From NCBI GenBank assembly GCA_017448825.1, contig JAFSKR010000043.1, positions 1 to 64,000 on the forward strand: a DNA stretch of 64,000 bases, written 5' to 3'. Made by a program: the position numbers and the translations under genes. This DNA is from Bacteroidaceae bacterium (GTDB lineage Bacteria > Bacteroidota > Bacteroidia > Bacteroidales > Bacteroidaceae). Shown one piece after another: positions 44,730 through 53,924 of this stretch. Position 1 is the stretch's first letter. Each line of letters opens with the position of its first letter. The notes below the pieces were generated by a model. It saw nothing but the letters and a program-made list of their open reading frames with translations. It was not told the origin of the DNA and did no database searches.

Positions 44730-46910
44730 TTAATACCGCTTGTTCATCGTGTATTGTTGGCTCTTTCCCTTTTTATGTATGACAAGTGTTGTATCACTCA
44801 CAGACACAATGGTGAACATGAAAACGGTCTGGTCGTCAAAAAGAAGACTCACATCACCACTTTGGGGAGTATTGAGTTTGTAAGTGAAGGACCGTTCTTT
44901 GCCACCGACAATATAAGTGCCTGTTTGGTTATCGTCATTGTTGAACGTGAACGTCACCATATCGCCATCTACTTCACCAGTCCATGTACCGAACAGATTC
45001 TCCGTTTTTTCTTCATCAATAACCTTGCCTGGTGTTTTCGACTCATAGCCACCGTCTGGGAAGAATACTGAATCTCGTTGCGGTATCGGCAAGTAGTTGC
45101 CAATATGGTAGGTCATACTATCAACTTTTGCCGTGCCTACTACAGAGGCACCCGAGATGTACGTGGCTACACCATTTGTCCCGTATGCCGTGATGGGCAT
45201 GATGTGACTGTCGTGCAGTACATTAACATCTTTATAGGCGATAGTATAACCTGCGTAGTGGAAGATTGGGCTCACACGTAACGGATTTGTGTCCGGGTTA
45301 GTCCGTTTGGGTAGTTCAAACGAGGCTTCAAAACCTTGTACCATCGTCGTGTCTGGCTGAATCAAGTCTTCCACAAATATACTGTCGATAATGTTGTCAT
45401 CCTTGTCAAGAAGAATGAAGCCTGTCTCCAATTCATGTGGAATTTTATTTTCTACTTTAGTGGAAACCGTGACATCTGTTGTTGTTTGGGTGCTTGCTTC
45501 TACGCCACGAGTCTCTTCATATTGAGGCAATAAGTCTATAGTGTGTTCCTGTCCATAAGCCTCAATGGAAAAAAGATTCTTCATCTCAAGAGATTCCTTT
45601 CTCCAAGGTCTGCGATAAACAAGGTCTCCATCCAATGTAAACTTGTTTCTTTCTGTAAACGCACACAGGCCATACGATTCTGGGGAGTATTCATGCATAT
45701 CGGACAGTAGTTTCCCGCTTACCTTTGCTTCGAATTCGGGACCGTATTTAATATTTGCACGTGCTCCCAATACTTTCCCTACAAAAGTAACCTCAAGTCC
45801 CATGATTGCACCCAAATAGATAGTTCCATCTAACATGACTTCGGCATGAAACGTGTCTTTCACTCCTTCTTCTCCAGGAACTTCAGCGAATTTGACATCT
45901 ACATCATCGAATGTGCGGGTGATGCTCACTCTTCTCAGGAAAGTTCTATGAGCCCCCATTTCTAAAGCCATTTCAGCCTTTGCGTCAATAAAAAGCCCTG
46001 CGGCAACCCCAAAGTTAATCACATTATACAAAGTTGCAAAAGGAGTATAATTATCATGGAATGTATTGACACTTATTGAATCCTTATCTCGAGCATAGAT
46101 TTTGAAATCAACTCCCAGATCAATTGATACATCAATATCAGTGTGTGTGTAAAATCGCAGAGGCTGTATCACGGCTTGCCCCTTCGCACTCAATTTTGTA
46201 CCAGGTGTGAGTTCTCCGTGCTTCCCTAATGGAATCTTTGCATTCAAAGTCATTCCATCCCATTGGAATTCATGTGTTTCTTCTTCGGCTTTCCGCATGG
46301 CGGATGCTTTTCTTCCATTCACTTCAACCATCTTCTCCTCATATATCGGACCTGCGTAGAAGAACTTGCTGAAAATCTCGTTCAGTTCCACATTCTCAAT
46401 GTCCACGCGGATTTCGTCGGCCAGCGTGGTCACGGCGGTGGCTTTGGCGGTCAGGCCGTAGGGGAAGATGACGGCTTCGGAGGTGTCGCCATCCAAACCG
46501 TAGAAGAGGCGTTGGCCCACTTTGGGTAGGATGTTGGCAGGGGTGTTGAGGCGATAGTAGATGGCTTCGCCGTCGAAGCGGAGAATCCATGGGAGATCGG
46601 TCTCGGCGGTCATCTCCTTCACGTTGGGGCGCATCTCGATGGCGTTGCGGCTGCCGAACGCCACGCTATCTATCTCGGCGATGGGCACCACCATCGTGGT
46701 GTCGTCGGCATAGAACACTTGAGAAACCACCTCGTCGTGCAGGACACTGTCGGCATCGTAGGCAGACAGTTCGATGCGGTCAAGTTGGGAGGCATAGAAC
46801 AGGTTGACCTCGCCCGAATGGCGGAAGACCAGCACCTGCTCTTCGTCGCTCTGGGCATGGAGTCCTATGGCAAAGACCCATGCACTCATCAGATACAGCA
46901 ACCGTTTCAT
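44730..46910 (-). CDS. Exported protein of unknown function (726 aa)
   Basis: I do not recognise this family. A signal peptide (about 1-19, ending LHAQ) is followed by mostly beta-rich sequence. An N-terminal region (about 25-90) resembles the short repeat found in the next protein upstream (hydrophobic LVFRHSGEVNLFYASQLDRIEL versus an equivalent start there). A central region has long alternating strands, and a C-terminal 90-residue lipocalin-like beta segment runs LFGTWTGEVDGDMVTFTFNND. It is the last gene of a three-gene operon of exported proteins, overlapping its neighbour by four bases. It is possibly a surface or periplasmic sensor/adhesin; this is a guess. Confidence 0.7.
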   Translation of the reverse strand: MKRLLYLMSAWVFAIGLHAQSDEEQVLVFRHSGEVNLFYASQLDRIELSAYDADSVLHDEVVSQVFYADDTTMVVPIAEIDSVAFGSRNAIEMRPNVKEMTAETDLPWILRFDGEAIYYRLNTPANILPKVGQRLFYGLDGDTSEAVIFPYGLTAKATAVTTLADEIRVDIENVELNEIFSKFFYAGPIYEEKMVEVNGRKASAMRKAEEETHEFQWDGMTLNAKIPLGKHGELTPGTKLSAKGQAVIQPLRFYTHTDIDVSIDLGVDFKIYARDKDSISVNTFHDNYTPFATLYNVINFGVAAGLFIDAKAEMALEMGAHRTFLRRVSITRTFDDVDVKFAEVPGEEGVKDTFHAEVMLDGTIYLGAIMGLEVTFVGKVLGARANIKYGPEFEAKVSGKLLSDMHEYSPESYGLCAFTERNKFTLDGDLVYRRPWRKESLEMKNLFSIEAYGQEHTIDLLPQYEETRGVEASTQTTTDVTVSTKVENKIPHELETGFILLDKDDNIIDSIFVEDLIQPDTTMVQGFEASFELPKRTNPDTNPLRVSPIFHYAGYTIAYKDVNVLHDSHIMPITAYGTNGVATYISGASVVGTAKVDSMTYHIGNYLPIPQRDSVFFPDGGYESKTPGKVIDEEKTENLFGTWTGEVDGDMVTFTFNNDDNQTGTYIVGGKERSFTYKLNTPQSGDVSLLFDDQTVFMFTIVSVSDTTLVIHKKGKSQQYTMNKRY

Positions 46911-47374
46911 TTCTTTCGAATTTTGTGGGTTTCGTCACCAACGACAATTACATAGACATCGGGCATCAGCCCCGTCAAATCAAGAATCACTTGGCCATCT
47001 GTTCCGATGGTTCTGTGTACGTTCTGCTCCACTCCTTTTGAAGAATAGATATGTACTACAGCCGATGCGTCCTTCGCTCGCAAGGCAATCTTCTCGCCGT
47101 CCAGCCGTGTCATGGCCACGCCATCCTTGCCTGCCTCCACCGTCTCAATCCCAACTGCTTCGTTCTTGCTGAACGTGTACTTTTTCACATCTGTGATTTG
47201 GTAGCGTTCAGTGTTGATGCAGAGAACATTACCTTCAAAGGTGATTTGAGGTTTCTCATCGACAGGGAAAGAGAGAGTTGTACCAGAATTGAGGTAGAGG
47301 ATGAGATTGTTGGTCTCCATGGCACAACAAGTTACAGATGCAATAAAAAATAGAAAGGAAATGCAATTTTTCAT
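46907..47374 (-). CDS. Exported protein of unknown function (155 aa)
   Basis: The start at 47374 (MKNCISFLFFIASVTCC) gives a clean signal peptide; a longer start at 47425 adds a basic non-signal leader. The mature part begins NLILYLNSGTTLSFPVDEKP, a beta-rich segment seen in Bacteroidetes proteins that end with a secretion-like domain. It finishes VHRTIGTDGQVILDLTGLMP...IVVGDETHKIRKK, resembling a type IX-style C-terminal beta sandwich in shape. Whether it is secreted by T9SS cannot be told here. It is coupled to the 726-residue gene by a four-base overlap. Confidence 0.65.
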   Translation of the reverse strand: MKNCISFLFFIASVTCCAMETNNLILYLNSGTTLSFPVDEKPQITFEGNVLCINTERYQITDVKKYTFSKNEAVGIETVEAGKDGVAMTRLDGEKIALRAKDASAVVHIYSSKGVEQNVHRTIGTDGQVILDLTGLMPDVYVIVVGDETHKIRKK

Positions 47375-47391
47375 ATAAAATCCCTTTTTTT

Positions 47392-48027
47392 TTATTTTAT
47401 ATGATAAAGTTTCCCTTTTATCCATCGTAATTCATTTGTATGACGCCCCCCATAATCTGTATACCCTTCATAATTGTCATCATAATATATGTATATGACA
47501 TTCCCTTCAATACCATATTTTATGGGTATGGACTCTTCTGTGTCTCCTTCCTTAGTGTACCAAATACCAGTCCCATCTGTATTAAATAAAACGTGCTTCC
47601 ATGTTGCATATCCTTTTGTTCCAAAATCCAATTTTTTCCCACACAACTCATCCAACGTAAAATCAGACTTCAATGTGTTTGCCACCTCTGCCACAGGTAC
47701 ATTCAGTATCTGGCTTTTGCCAATCAGTACATCATCTACAGTGACAGCGATAGACATGGGAAGTTTTCCAATAGCGACATCTTTGAATGTGTCTGCATTG
47801 CCTACCGTAAACGAGAGGATGCCAAAGTCATTACTGGTAACGGTTTGTGTTTCAGAACATACGACATCGTTTTGCGAGTCTGTGATGGTGACTTCTGCTT
47901 TCACCGTTTCATTGGCACGTGGTTCGCCTGTTGCCGAGTTGAGCAACGCCACTTGGTAGCCAATCTGTGCTTGTGCTACTGAGAAAAAGAGGCATACAAG
48001 GATGCCCAAAAGTGTTTTCTTTTTCAT
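47392..48027 (-). CDS. Exported protein of unknown function (211 aa), first gene of operon
   Basis: A signal peptide (MKKKTLLGILVCLFFSVAQ) precedes an immunoglobulin-like domain beginning IGYQVALLNSATGEPRANETV and containing DFGILSFTVGNADTF. A smaller C-terminal beta segment (about 135-211) has a lipocalin-like WKHVLFNTDGTGIWYT. The C-terminal segment recalls the end of the 726-residue protein, so the operon may encode related surface domains. A leader of about 260 nt with several stems precedes it. Confidence 0.7.
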   Translation of the reverse strand: MKKKTLLGILVCLFFSVAQAQIGYQVALLNSATGEPRANETVKAEVTITDSQNDVVCSETQTVTSNDFGILSFTVGNADTFKDVAIGKLPMSIAVTVDDVLIGKSQILNVPVAEVANTLKSDFTLDELCGKKLDFGTKGYATWKHVLFNTDGTGIWYTKEGDTEESIPIKYGIEGNVIYIYYDDNYEGYTDYGGRHTNELRWIKGKLYHIK

Positions 48028-48322
48028 TTTACTTGCTTTTAAAAGGTTAATAATAAGATTGATAAAAAGTTTCCTTTCTCTATGGGAAACTGCACTAACC
48101 TATGGCATAAGAAAAGTGCAGACTCTCCATACTCTCAGCCAGGTCTGCAACAACCCCTAATATCCTATGGTGAAGCCTGCACTTTATAGTGCGGCTCCAA
48201 TGGATATTAGTTTTTGCTTTTTTCTCTTCGAGGTTGCAGTTCGGCTGAGAAATTGAGCAAATAAAATGTCATGCTCCGAAGAACATGTTGCAAATGTACA
48301 AAGACTTTTTCAGAAGAACAAA
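48028..48322 (-). promoter_or_regulatory. Promoter and long structured 5' leader of the exported-protein operon
   Basis: The -7 box TACATTTG at 48291-48298, with TTTG 20 bases upstream (48319-48322), starts a leader of about 258 nt. Stems are: CTAATATCC/GGATATTAG (48157-48165 with 48202-48210) holding an inner GCACT/AGTGC; TGCAGAC/GTCTGCA (48117-48123 with 48143-48149); GCACT/AGTGC (48092-48096 with 48115-48119); and GTTTCC/GGAAAC (48069-48074 with 48085-48090). The second and third stems share bases 48117-48119, so they exclude each other. Confidence 0.6.
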
Positions 48323-48396
48323 AGAAAGAGGCTAAAAAATGTGCCTTGGGATGTGAATTTCTCCTAAGGCACAGGATTTTTATAGAGACCATTCAA

Positions 48397-49152
48397 TCAG
48401 GCATCCCCTTTTGATACCACCTTCATCCGTACCCACAACCACCTCGGAATCAGCCGCCAGAAGAAGACGAGGAGGCGGTAGTGCCAATCGATGGTGATGA
48501 TGGAACGGTTGTGGCGGATGCCCTTTGCAATGGAGAGGGCAACGCGGTGTGGGTCGAGTTGGAAGGGGTAGTGATGACCGTCTGCAAGGAGTGGGGTGCG
48601 GACGAAGCCGGGACGGATGTCGTGGAGGTGGATGTGGCGGATGCCTCGGATATGGCAGAGTTGGGTGAGGCATTCGAGATAGTGACTGATGTATCGTTTC
48701 GTGGAAGAATAGGCAGGGGCGGCACCGAGTCCCCGTGTGCCAGCGATGCTGCTGATGACGGCGAGGTGGGCTTCCTGCTCGGGATGCTCCATGAAGTAGT
48801 GGAAGGCTGTATTGACCATTTGGGTGAAACCTGTGACGTTGGTGGCAACGGTCATCATCTCCTTGTCGGTGTCGAGGTTTGGGTTCTGATAGCCGATGCC
48901 GGCACTGTGGAAGTAGAGATTCATGCCGCCAGTCTTGCCGATGAGGGTGAGGAGACGTTTCGGAGCGTCCCCTCGAGTGATGTCGATGCACTCGGTGGCG
49001 ACCACGTCAAGGTTCTTACTTTGTATTTGTTGTAGTCGCTCTTGCCGACGACCGGCGATGCCTACTTGCCACCCTTGCGAGGTGAGCACCTTGACCAGTT
49101 CGAGTCCAATGCCTGATGTGGCACCAATAATGATGGCTTTCCGTTGTGTCAT
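48397..49152 (-). CDS. Short-chain dehydrogenase/reductase
   Basis: The start at 49152 gives 251 residues (MTQRKAIIIGATSGIG...). The SDR motifs are the cofactor loop GATSGIG (about 10-16), the catalytic Ser in VISSIAG and the Tyr/Lys pair YSSTK (about 146-150). GRRQERL after the second strand suggests NADP preference. The C-terminal 40 residues are hydrophobic and basic (LLVFFWRLIPRWLWVRMK), possibly a membrane-associating tail. The substrate is unknown. It diverges from the dipeptidase gene. Confidence 0.88.
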   Translation of the reverse strand: MTQRKAIIIGATSGIGLELVKVLTSQGWQVGIAGRRQERLQQIQSKNLDVVATECIDITRGDAPKRLLTLIGKTGGMNLYFHSAGIGYQNPNLDTDKEMMTVATNVTGFTQMVNTAFHYFMEHPEQEAHLAVISSIAGTRGLGAAPAYSSTKRYISHYLECLTQLCHIRGIRHIHLHDIRPGFVRTPLLADGHHYPFQLDPHRVALSIAKGIRHNRSIITIDWHYRLLVFFWRLIPRWLWVRMKVVSKGDA

Positions 49153-49200
49153 GCAGTCCTTTTGTTTCGTTAATTCTTGTAGAGTGATTGATTGCAAAGG

Positions 49201-49258
49201 CAAATGTACGAAAATTTCTTCAAAATGATGTGGTTTTCAATTTATTTCTCTACCTTTG
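49201..49258. promoter_or_regulatory. Divergent -7 boxes of SDR and dipeptidase genes
   Basis: Leftward TACATTTG at 49201-49208 serves the SDR gene; rightward TACCTTTG at 49251-49258 serves the dipeptidase gene. Confidence 0.6.
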
Positions 49259-49281
49259 CAAGAGTAAATGGAAGATAATCT

Positions 49282-50946
49282 ATGGCAATGAAGAATTTTA
49301 TGCTATCAGTAGTGGCATGGGTGGTTTCTGCTCTTGCTACTGTCGTGTTTGCTTGCACCAACATCATTGTGGGCAAGGGTGCTTCTGCTGACGGAAGCGT
49401 GTTTGTGAGTTATAACGCGGATTCTTACGGTATGTATGGAAACATCTACCATCATGTGGGAGGCATCCATGCCAAGGGCGAGATGCGCAAGGTGTACGAC
49501 TGGGACTCGAACAAGTACCTGGGCGAGATACCGCAGGCCGAACGCACCTACACTGTGGTGGGGCAGATGAACGAGCATCAGGTGAGTGTTACGGAGACCA
49601 CGTATGGCGGTCGTGAAGAACTCTGGAAGACTGAGGGCATGATTGACTATGGTTCGCTCATCTACATCGCCTTGGAGCGTTCCACCTCAGCTCGCGACGC
49701 CATCCACATCATGACCTCATTGGTGGATCAGTACGGCTATTGTTCAGAGGGTGAGACCTTCTCCATCTGTGACAAGAACGAGGCATGGATTCTGGAGATG
49801 ATTGGTAAGGGCAAGGGTGAGAAAGGTGCTGTGTGGGCGGCTGTCAGGATTCCCGACGATTGTGTGTCAGCTCATGCCAACCAGAGCCGCATCACCCGTC
49901 TGAGCCAGTATGACAAGAAACAGGTGTTGTGCTCGAAAGATGTGATTACATTTGCACGTAAGAAGGGTTACTTCTCGGGCAAGGATGCCGAGTTCTCTTT
50001 CCGCGATGCGTATGCACCTAACGATTTTAGTGCGGTGCGGTATTGCGAGGCGCGTGTGTGGAGCATCTTCAACCGTCTGTGCGATGGCATGGAGCAGTAT
50101 GTGGATTATGCCAAGGGCAACGACCTGAAAGGCGAGATGCCACTCTACATGAAACCCAAGCAGAAGGTGACCCTTCATGATGTGATGAACGGGATGCGTG
50201 ACCACTACGAGGGCACCCCGTTTGACATTCTGAACGAGCTGGGTGCAGGGCCTTACAATATGCCTTATCGTCCCACACCCTTGGAGTGGGAGAGCGAGGG
50301 CAAGAAATACTTCAACGAGCGTCCAGTTTCCACCCAGCAGACGGCTTTCTCGTTTGTGGGTCAGATGCGCGCACAGTATCCCGATGCCATTGGTGGTATC
50401 GTGTGGGTGACCAACGACGACCCCAACATGGCTCCCTACGTGCCGCTTCATTGCTGCATCACCGAGATGCCCAAGTGTTTCCGTCGCATAGACGGTGTAC
50501 AGGACGATGTCACCTTCTCCTGGGAGAGTGCCTTCTGGGTACAGAATGCCGTGAGCAATCTCGTTTACCCTTACTATGAAAAGATGTTTCCCGATGTGCT
50601 GAAGCAACGGGAGAAGATGGAAGCGGATGTTGACGCGGGAGGAATGGAAGAGTATCCGCTCCAGTTGCTCAAGGAACAGGGTGAAGGAGCTGTGGTGAAG
50701 TACTTGACCGAGGCATCGCTCATCCGTTCCAACATGATGTTGGCTGCATGGCAGCACCTCTTCGAGTACCTCATGGTCAAGCACTTAGACATGGCAACGA
50801 AGAAGACTGCCGACGATGACCCTCTGCTCATCAACTTCGACAAGACCGCAAACGGCTTTGCCGCTCCTCCCACACGTCCAGGCTACCCAGAGGCATTCCG
50901 CAAGCAAATCATCAAAGAAACAGGTGACAAATACTTGATGAAGTAG
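49282..50946 (+). CDS. C69-family dipeptidase
   Basis: 554 residues. A signal-like hydrophobic start (about 3-24) is followed at once by CTNIIVGKGASADGSVF. This matches the family layout in which the N-terminal Cys, exposed after processing, is the catalytic nucleophile (Ntn fold). Later blocks are GMIDYGSLIYIALERSTSARDAI and YCSEGETFSICDKNEAWILEMIG. It probably cleaves short peptides in the periplasm and could feed transporters such as CstA. An ATG two codons later (MKNFM) is the alternative start. Confidence 0.9.
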   Translation: MAMKNFMLSVVAWVVSALATVVFACTNIIVGKGASADGSVFVSYNADSYGMYGNIYHHVGGIHAKGEMRKVYDWDSNKYLGEIPQAERTYTVVGQMNEHQVSVTETTYGGREELWKTEGMIDYGSLIYIALERSTSARDAIHIMTSLVDQYGYCSEGETFSICDKNEAWILEMIGKGKGEKGAVWAAVRIPDDCVSAHANQSRITRLSQYDKKQVLCSKDVITFARKKGYFSGKDAEFSFRDAYAPNDFSAVRYCEARVWSIFNRLCDGMEQYVDYAKGNDLKGEMPLYMKPKQKVTLHDVMNGMRDHYEGTPFDILNELGAGPYNMPYRPTPLEWESEGKKYFNERPVSTQQTAFSFVGQMRAQYPDAIGGIVWVTNDDPNMAPYVPLHCCITEMPKCFRRIDGVQDDVTFSWESAFWVQNAVSNLVYPYYEKMFPDVLKQREKMEADVDAGGMEEYPLQLLKEQGEGAVVKYLTEASLIRSNMMLAAWQHLFEYLMVKHLDMATKKTADDDPLLINFDKTANGFAAPPTRPGYPEAFRKQIIKETGDKYLMK

Positions 50947-50951
50947 ATTCC

Positions 50952-51668
50952 ATGAAGACATTACCCTTACTTGTTTTTATAGCCTTGATTTCCAGTGCTG
51001 TGCTGACCAGTCTTGGCAGTTGCCATGTGCAGGCACGAAACATTGACAACGACGTACAGTCAGCACTCTCGCAGACCTTGGCAGAACGCCCTTCATACGT
51101 GGTGGATGCCGATACCATTCGTGTTTACCGCAGCTACATCGTCACAGCCGAAGTGCGCGACACGGCATCCATTTCCGTGAAGACCATCCGTCAAGGCGAA
51201 CGGGACGTAGCCGTGTTCGAAGCCGATGCCGGCTACTCGTTCCTTACGCTTTGGGGCTTGTCCGACCAACGTCCTGCTGGCACGTTGGCGGTGCTTGCCA
51301 TACTGTGGGCAATCGGTTGTTATTGGTATCGGCGCAGACATCCCGAGGTGTGCATGGTCGTGGCAAACGGCAGCCACATCGCTTTCGGAGGTCTCTTTTA
51401 TGTTCCAGAGGAAAGCGCTTTCCACACCGATAGCGGCACAGAGCTTCACCTCACTCCCATGCAGCAGCAACTCATGGAGATGTTTTTCCGTTCACCCTCC
51501 CATACCCTCTCCAAACAGGACATTTGCAACACCCTCTGGCCCAAGAAACCCGATGCCAATGACACGCTCTACACCCTTATCCGTCGCCTCAAACCTGTCA
51601 TCGAGGAACATAGCCAACTCAAAATTGAGTCGGATAGGGGACGTTCTTATCGGTTGACTGACAAATAG
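50952..51668 (+). CDS. ToxR-like membrane-bound regulator with C-terminal OmpR-type winged helix
   Basis: 238 residues. The N-terminus is a signal peptide or lipobox-like anchor (LTSLGSC). A periplasmic stretch (about 30-105) follows, then a transmembrane helix (about 108-125, LAVLAILWAIGCYW) and an RRRHPE cytoplasmic start. A Trans_reg_C winged helix occupies about 143-236 (LTPMQQQLMEMFF, HTLSKQDICNTLWP, TLYTLIRRLKPVI). The order is the reverse of ToxR, but the principle is the same: a periplasmic signal is passed directly to a DNA-binding domain. The TonB-type receptor gene follows, behind three 11-bp direct repeats. Confidence 0.85.
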   Translation: MKTLPLLVFIALISSAVLTSLGSCHVQARNIDNDVQSALSQTLAERPSYVVDADTIRVYRSYIVTAEVRDTASISVKTIRQGERDVAVFEADAGYSFLTLWGLSDQRPAGTLAVLAILWAIGCYWYRRRHPEVCMVVANGSHIAFGGLFYVPEESAFHTDSGTELHLTPMQQQLMEMFFRSPSHTLSKQDICNTLWPKKPDANDTLYTLIRRLKPVIEEHSQLKIESDRGRSYRLTDK

Positions 51669-51678
51669 ATAGCTTTTC

Positions 51679-51747
51679 TGTCAACAAAATGTCAGACAAA
51701 TGTCAGGGAACTTTTTCGTTGGATGGTGAAACTGTTTCATACCTTTG
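51679..51747 (+). promoter_or_regulatory. PHO-box-like 11-bp direct repeats and promoter of the receptor gene
   Basis: TGTCA occurs at 51679, 51690 and 51701, exactly 11 bases apart, each followed by an A-rich spacer (ACAAAA, GACAAA, GGGAAC). The -7 box TACCTTTG is at 51740-51747, and the expected -33 position near 51717-51720 lies just after the repeats. OmpR/PhoB-type winged helices bind 11-bp direct repeats side by side, so the regulator encoded 10 nt upstream is the obvious candidate. Confidence 0.75.
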
Positions 51748-51777
51748 TGGCGCAAAACAATTTTAACGCACAAAAGT

Positions 51778-53907
51778 ATGAAACAGTTTTTTCTTTTCTT
51801 TTTCTTGATGAGTGCTTCTGTTGTGCTCAAGGGACAGGAAGTGGCAACGGATTCGTTGCAAACGGATTCAACGGTTATCAGCAAGTCTGTAGAACTCAAG
51901 GAGGTCACTATCAAAGCAGAACGGGTGGTGCAGACGGATGAGGGCATGAAAGTCTTCCCTACGGAAAAGCAACTGGAGGCTTCGCCCAATGGGTATTCGC
52001 TTCTGCAGAAACTCAGCTTGCCGGGCATCAAGGTGGATGAGGTGATGCACACGGTGTCGTCGCCCGAACTGATAGGTTCCGTGCAGGTGCGCATCAACGA
52101 TGTGGTGGCATCGATGCAAGACCTGCTGTCGCTGGACATGGCGATGGTGCAGAGCATCGACTACATCACCTCGCCAGGGCTTCGCTATGGTGAGGGGGTG
52201 GCGTATGTGATTGACATCCATGTGCTTCGCCCCATGAGCGGGTATGTGGCAGGGGGTAACATTCTCCAGTCGCTCAACAGTCGAAGGAATACCGACGATG
52301 TTTATTTCCGCCTGAACCACGGCAAGAGTGAGTTTTCGTTGGGTTACGACTTCAGTTGGACGGACTTTCGTGGTTACCGTTTCGACGACAGGACGGATTA
52401 TCTGTTGGCGGATGGCACGACCGCTTCGGTCATCACCCGCAGCATTTCCTACAAGAATCCCAACATTCATCATGGTCTTTCGCTGAAATATAGCCTTGCC
52501 GAGGAGGAGAAGTATCTCTTTTTGGCCACACTTTCGCAAGGTTTTAACCATTCGCCTTCCTACCATAACCAACAGGAAGTCGTCATGCCCCTTGCCACCG
52601 ACACAGTGAATTACCAAAGCAAAGACCGTAACAACAGCACCCAGCTCGACCTTTACTTCAACCTCCGCCTGCCTCATGCACAGACGTTGACAGCCAATGC
52701 TGTGGGCACGTTTGTGGGCAGCCGTTACCGCTATTCGTCCGATGCCGTATCGCTCTATCAGTATGAGGCGAAGGGCAAGACCTATTCGCTGACGTCGGAG
52801 GCACTCTATGAGAACCGTCTCAAGCCCTTCACGCTGTCGGCTGGGGTGAAGTATCATCAGCAGTACATCGGCAATGAGTATAGCGGTGATGTGTTGAGGG
52901 ACAATCCGTTGCGGGAGTCGGGTCAGTACTTCTATGCCCAACTCAGAGGCGCACTGATTCCGTCGCTCACCTATAGGGCTGGCATGGGTGTGAGCCACCT
53001 GCATTATAGTCAGTCGGGCACATCCTACAGCTATTGGGTGCCCCGTCCGAACGTACTTTTGAATTACAAGCTGACCCCTTCGCTTTCGGTGAATTATGTG
53101 TTCAACCTGAAAGCCAGTGTCCCCCGCATCGCCTACATCACTGACGTGACCCAAACCAACAAACGGGTGATGACCTCTTCGGTGCTGGTCGAGGAACTGA
53201 ACGTCGGTAATCCCGACATCAAGGTGACACCCAACACCGAGCATTCGCTGAAGGTCACTTACACCAGCCCTCATCTGGTCAACAATTTTCACGCGATGTT
53301 TCGCAACTGCCATCGAACCTATATGCAAGACATCACCCGACAGACGCTCCCCGACGGCACGACGCAGTTTCTCTTCTCGCGGAGCAACCAGCGGAGCATC
53401 AAGATGTTGTATGTGATGGACGACCTCACCCTTCACCTTATTCCCGAAACCCTCGACCTCTCCCTCAACGGCTCCTTCTTGCGGTGCTTCAACTTTGGCG
53501 ACCACTACACCCACTGCCGCAGCACCTTCATGGGCGGTGCCGACCTCCAAGCCTATCTCGGCAATTTCGCCCTTTCTTTCCATTACGACAGCGGGTGGCA
53601 TTTCCTCGAAGGTGAAGGGAAAGGGGATAATTCCTACTCCACCTATCTTACCGCCTCCTATCAACTGGGCAAGTGGGGAACGCTCTCCCTCTTCTGGCAG
53701 CATCTCTTCGACAGCAATGTGCGGCAAGAGCAATTCGAGCGCCTCAATCGCTATCTGCACAGGATGTACACCGCCTATTCCACGGATATCGGAAACATGA
53801 TTTCCGTGCAGCTGACCGTCAACCTCTCGCATGGAAGAAAATATCAGACGAAACAGCAAACGTTGAAGAATACCGCAGTGGATGCAGGGGTCGTGAAGCA
53901 AGAATGA
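51778..53907 (+). CDS. TonB-dependent-receptor-like outer membrane protein
   Basis: 709 residues from MKQFFLFFFLMS; a longer start at 51745 lies in the -7 box. A signal peptide (ending LKGQ) precedes a plug-like domain (about 35-160; LKEVTIKAERVVQ, GYSLLQKLSLPGI) and a barrel of long aromatic-rich strands. There is no obvious carboxypeptidase-like N-terminal domain and no SusD partner. The protein continues to NTAVDAGVVKQE without a classical terminal Phe. The ligand is unknown. Confidence 0.83.
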   Translation: MKQFFLFFFLMSASVVLKGQEVATDSLQTDSTVISKSVELKEVTIKAERVVQTDEGMKVFPTEKQLEASPNGYSLLQKLSLPGIKVDEVMHTVSSPELIGSVQVRINDVVASMQDLLSLDMAMVQSIDYITSPGLRYGEGVAYVIDIHVLRPMSGYVAGGNILQSLNSRRNTDDVYFRLNHGKSEFSLGYDFSWTDFRGYRFDDRTDYLLADGTTASVITRSISYKNPNIHHGLSLKYSLAEEEKYLFLATLSQGFNHSPSYHNQQEVVMPLATDTVNYQSKDRNNSTQLDLYFNLRLPHAQTLTANAVGTFVGSRYRYSSDAVSLYQYEAKGKTYSLTSEALYENRLKPFTLSAGVKYHQQYIGNEYSGDVLRDNPLRESGQYFYAQLRGALIPSLTYRAGMGVSHLHYSQSGTSYSYWVPRPNVLLNYKLTPSLSVNYVFNLKASVPRIAYITDVTQTNKRVMTSSVLVEELNVGNPDIKVTPNTEHSLKVTYTSPHLVNNFHAMFRNCHRTYMQDITRQTLPDGTTQFLFSRSNQRSIKMLYVMDDLTLHLIPETLDLSLNGSFLRCFNFGDHYTHCRSTFMGGADLQAYLGNFALSFHYDSGWHFLEGEGKGDNSYSTYLTASYQLGKWGTLSLFWQHLFDSNVRQEQFERLNRYLHRMYTAYSTDIGNMISVQLTVNLSHGRKYQTKQQTLKNTAVDAGVVKQE

Positions 53908-53924
53908 GAAAAGGTGTGCTCGAT

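Noticed and set aside
48120-48150. CTGAGA in the structured leader as part of a TPP riboswitch
   Set aside because: The second conserved half of the thi box is absent and the downstream genes are not thiamine genes.
51868-53901. 677-residue ORF antisense to the TonB-type receptor
   Set aside because: It mirrors the codon periodicity of the receptor gene, has no promoter or family motifs and is His/Val/Gly-rich like other shadows in this window.
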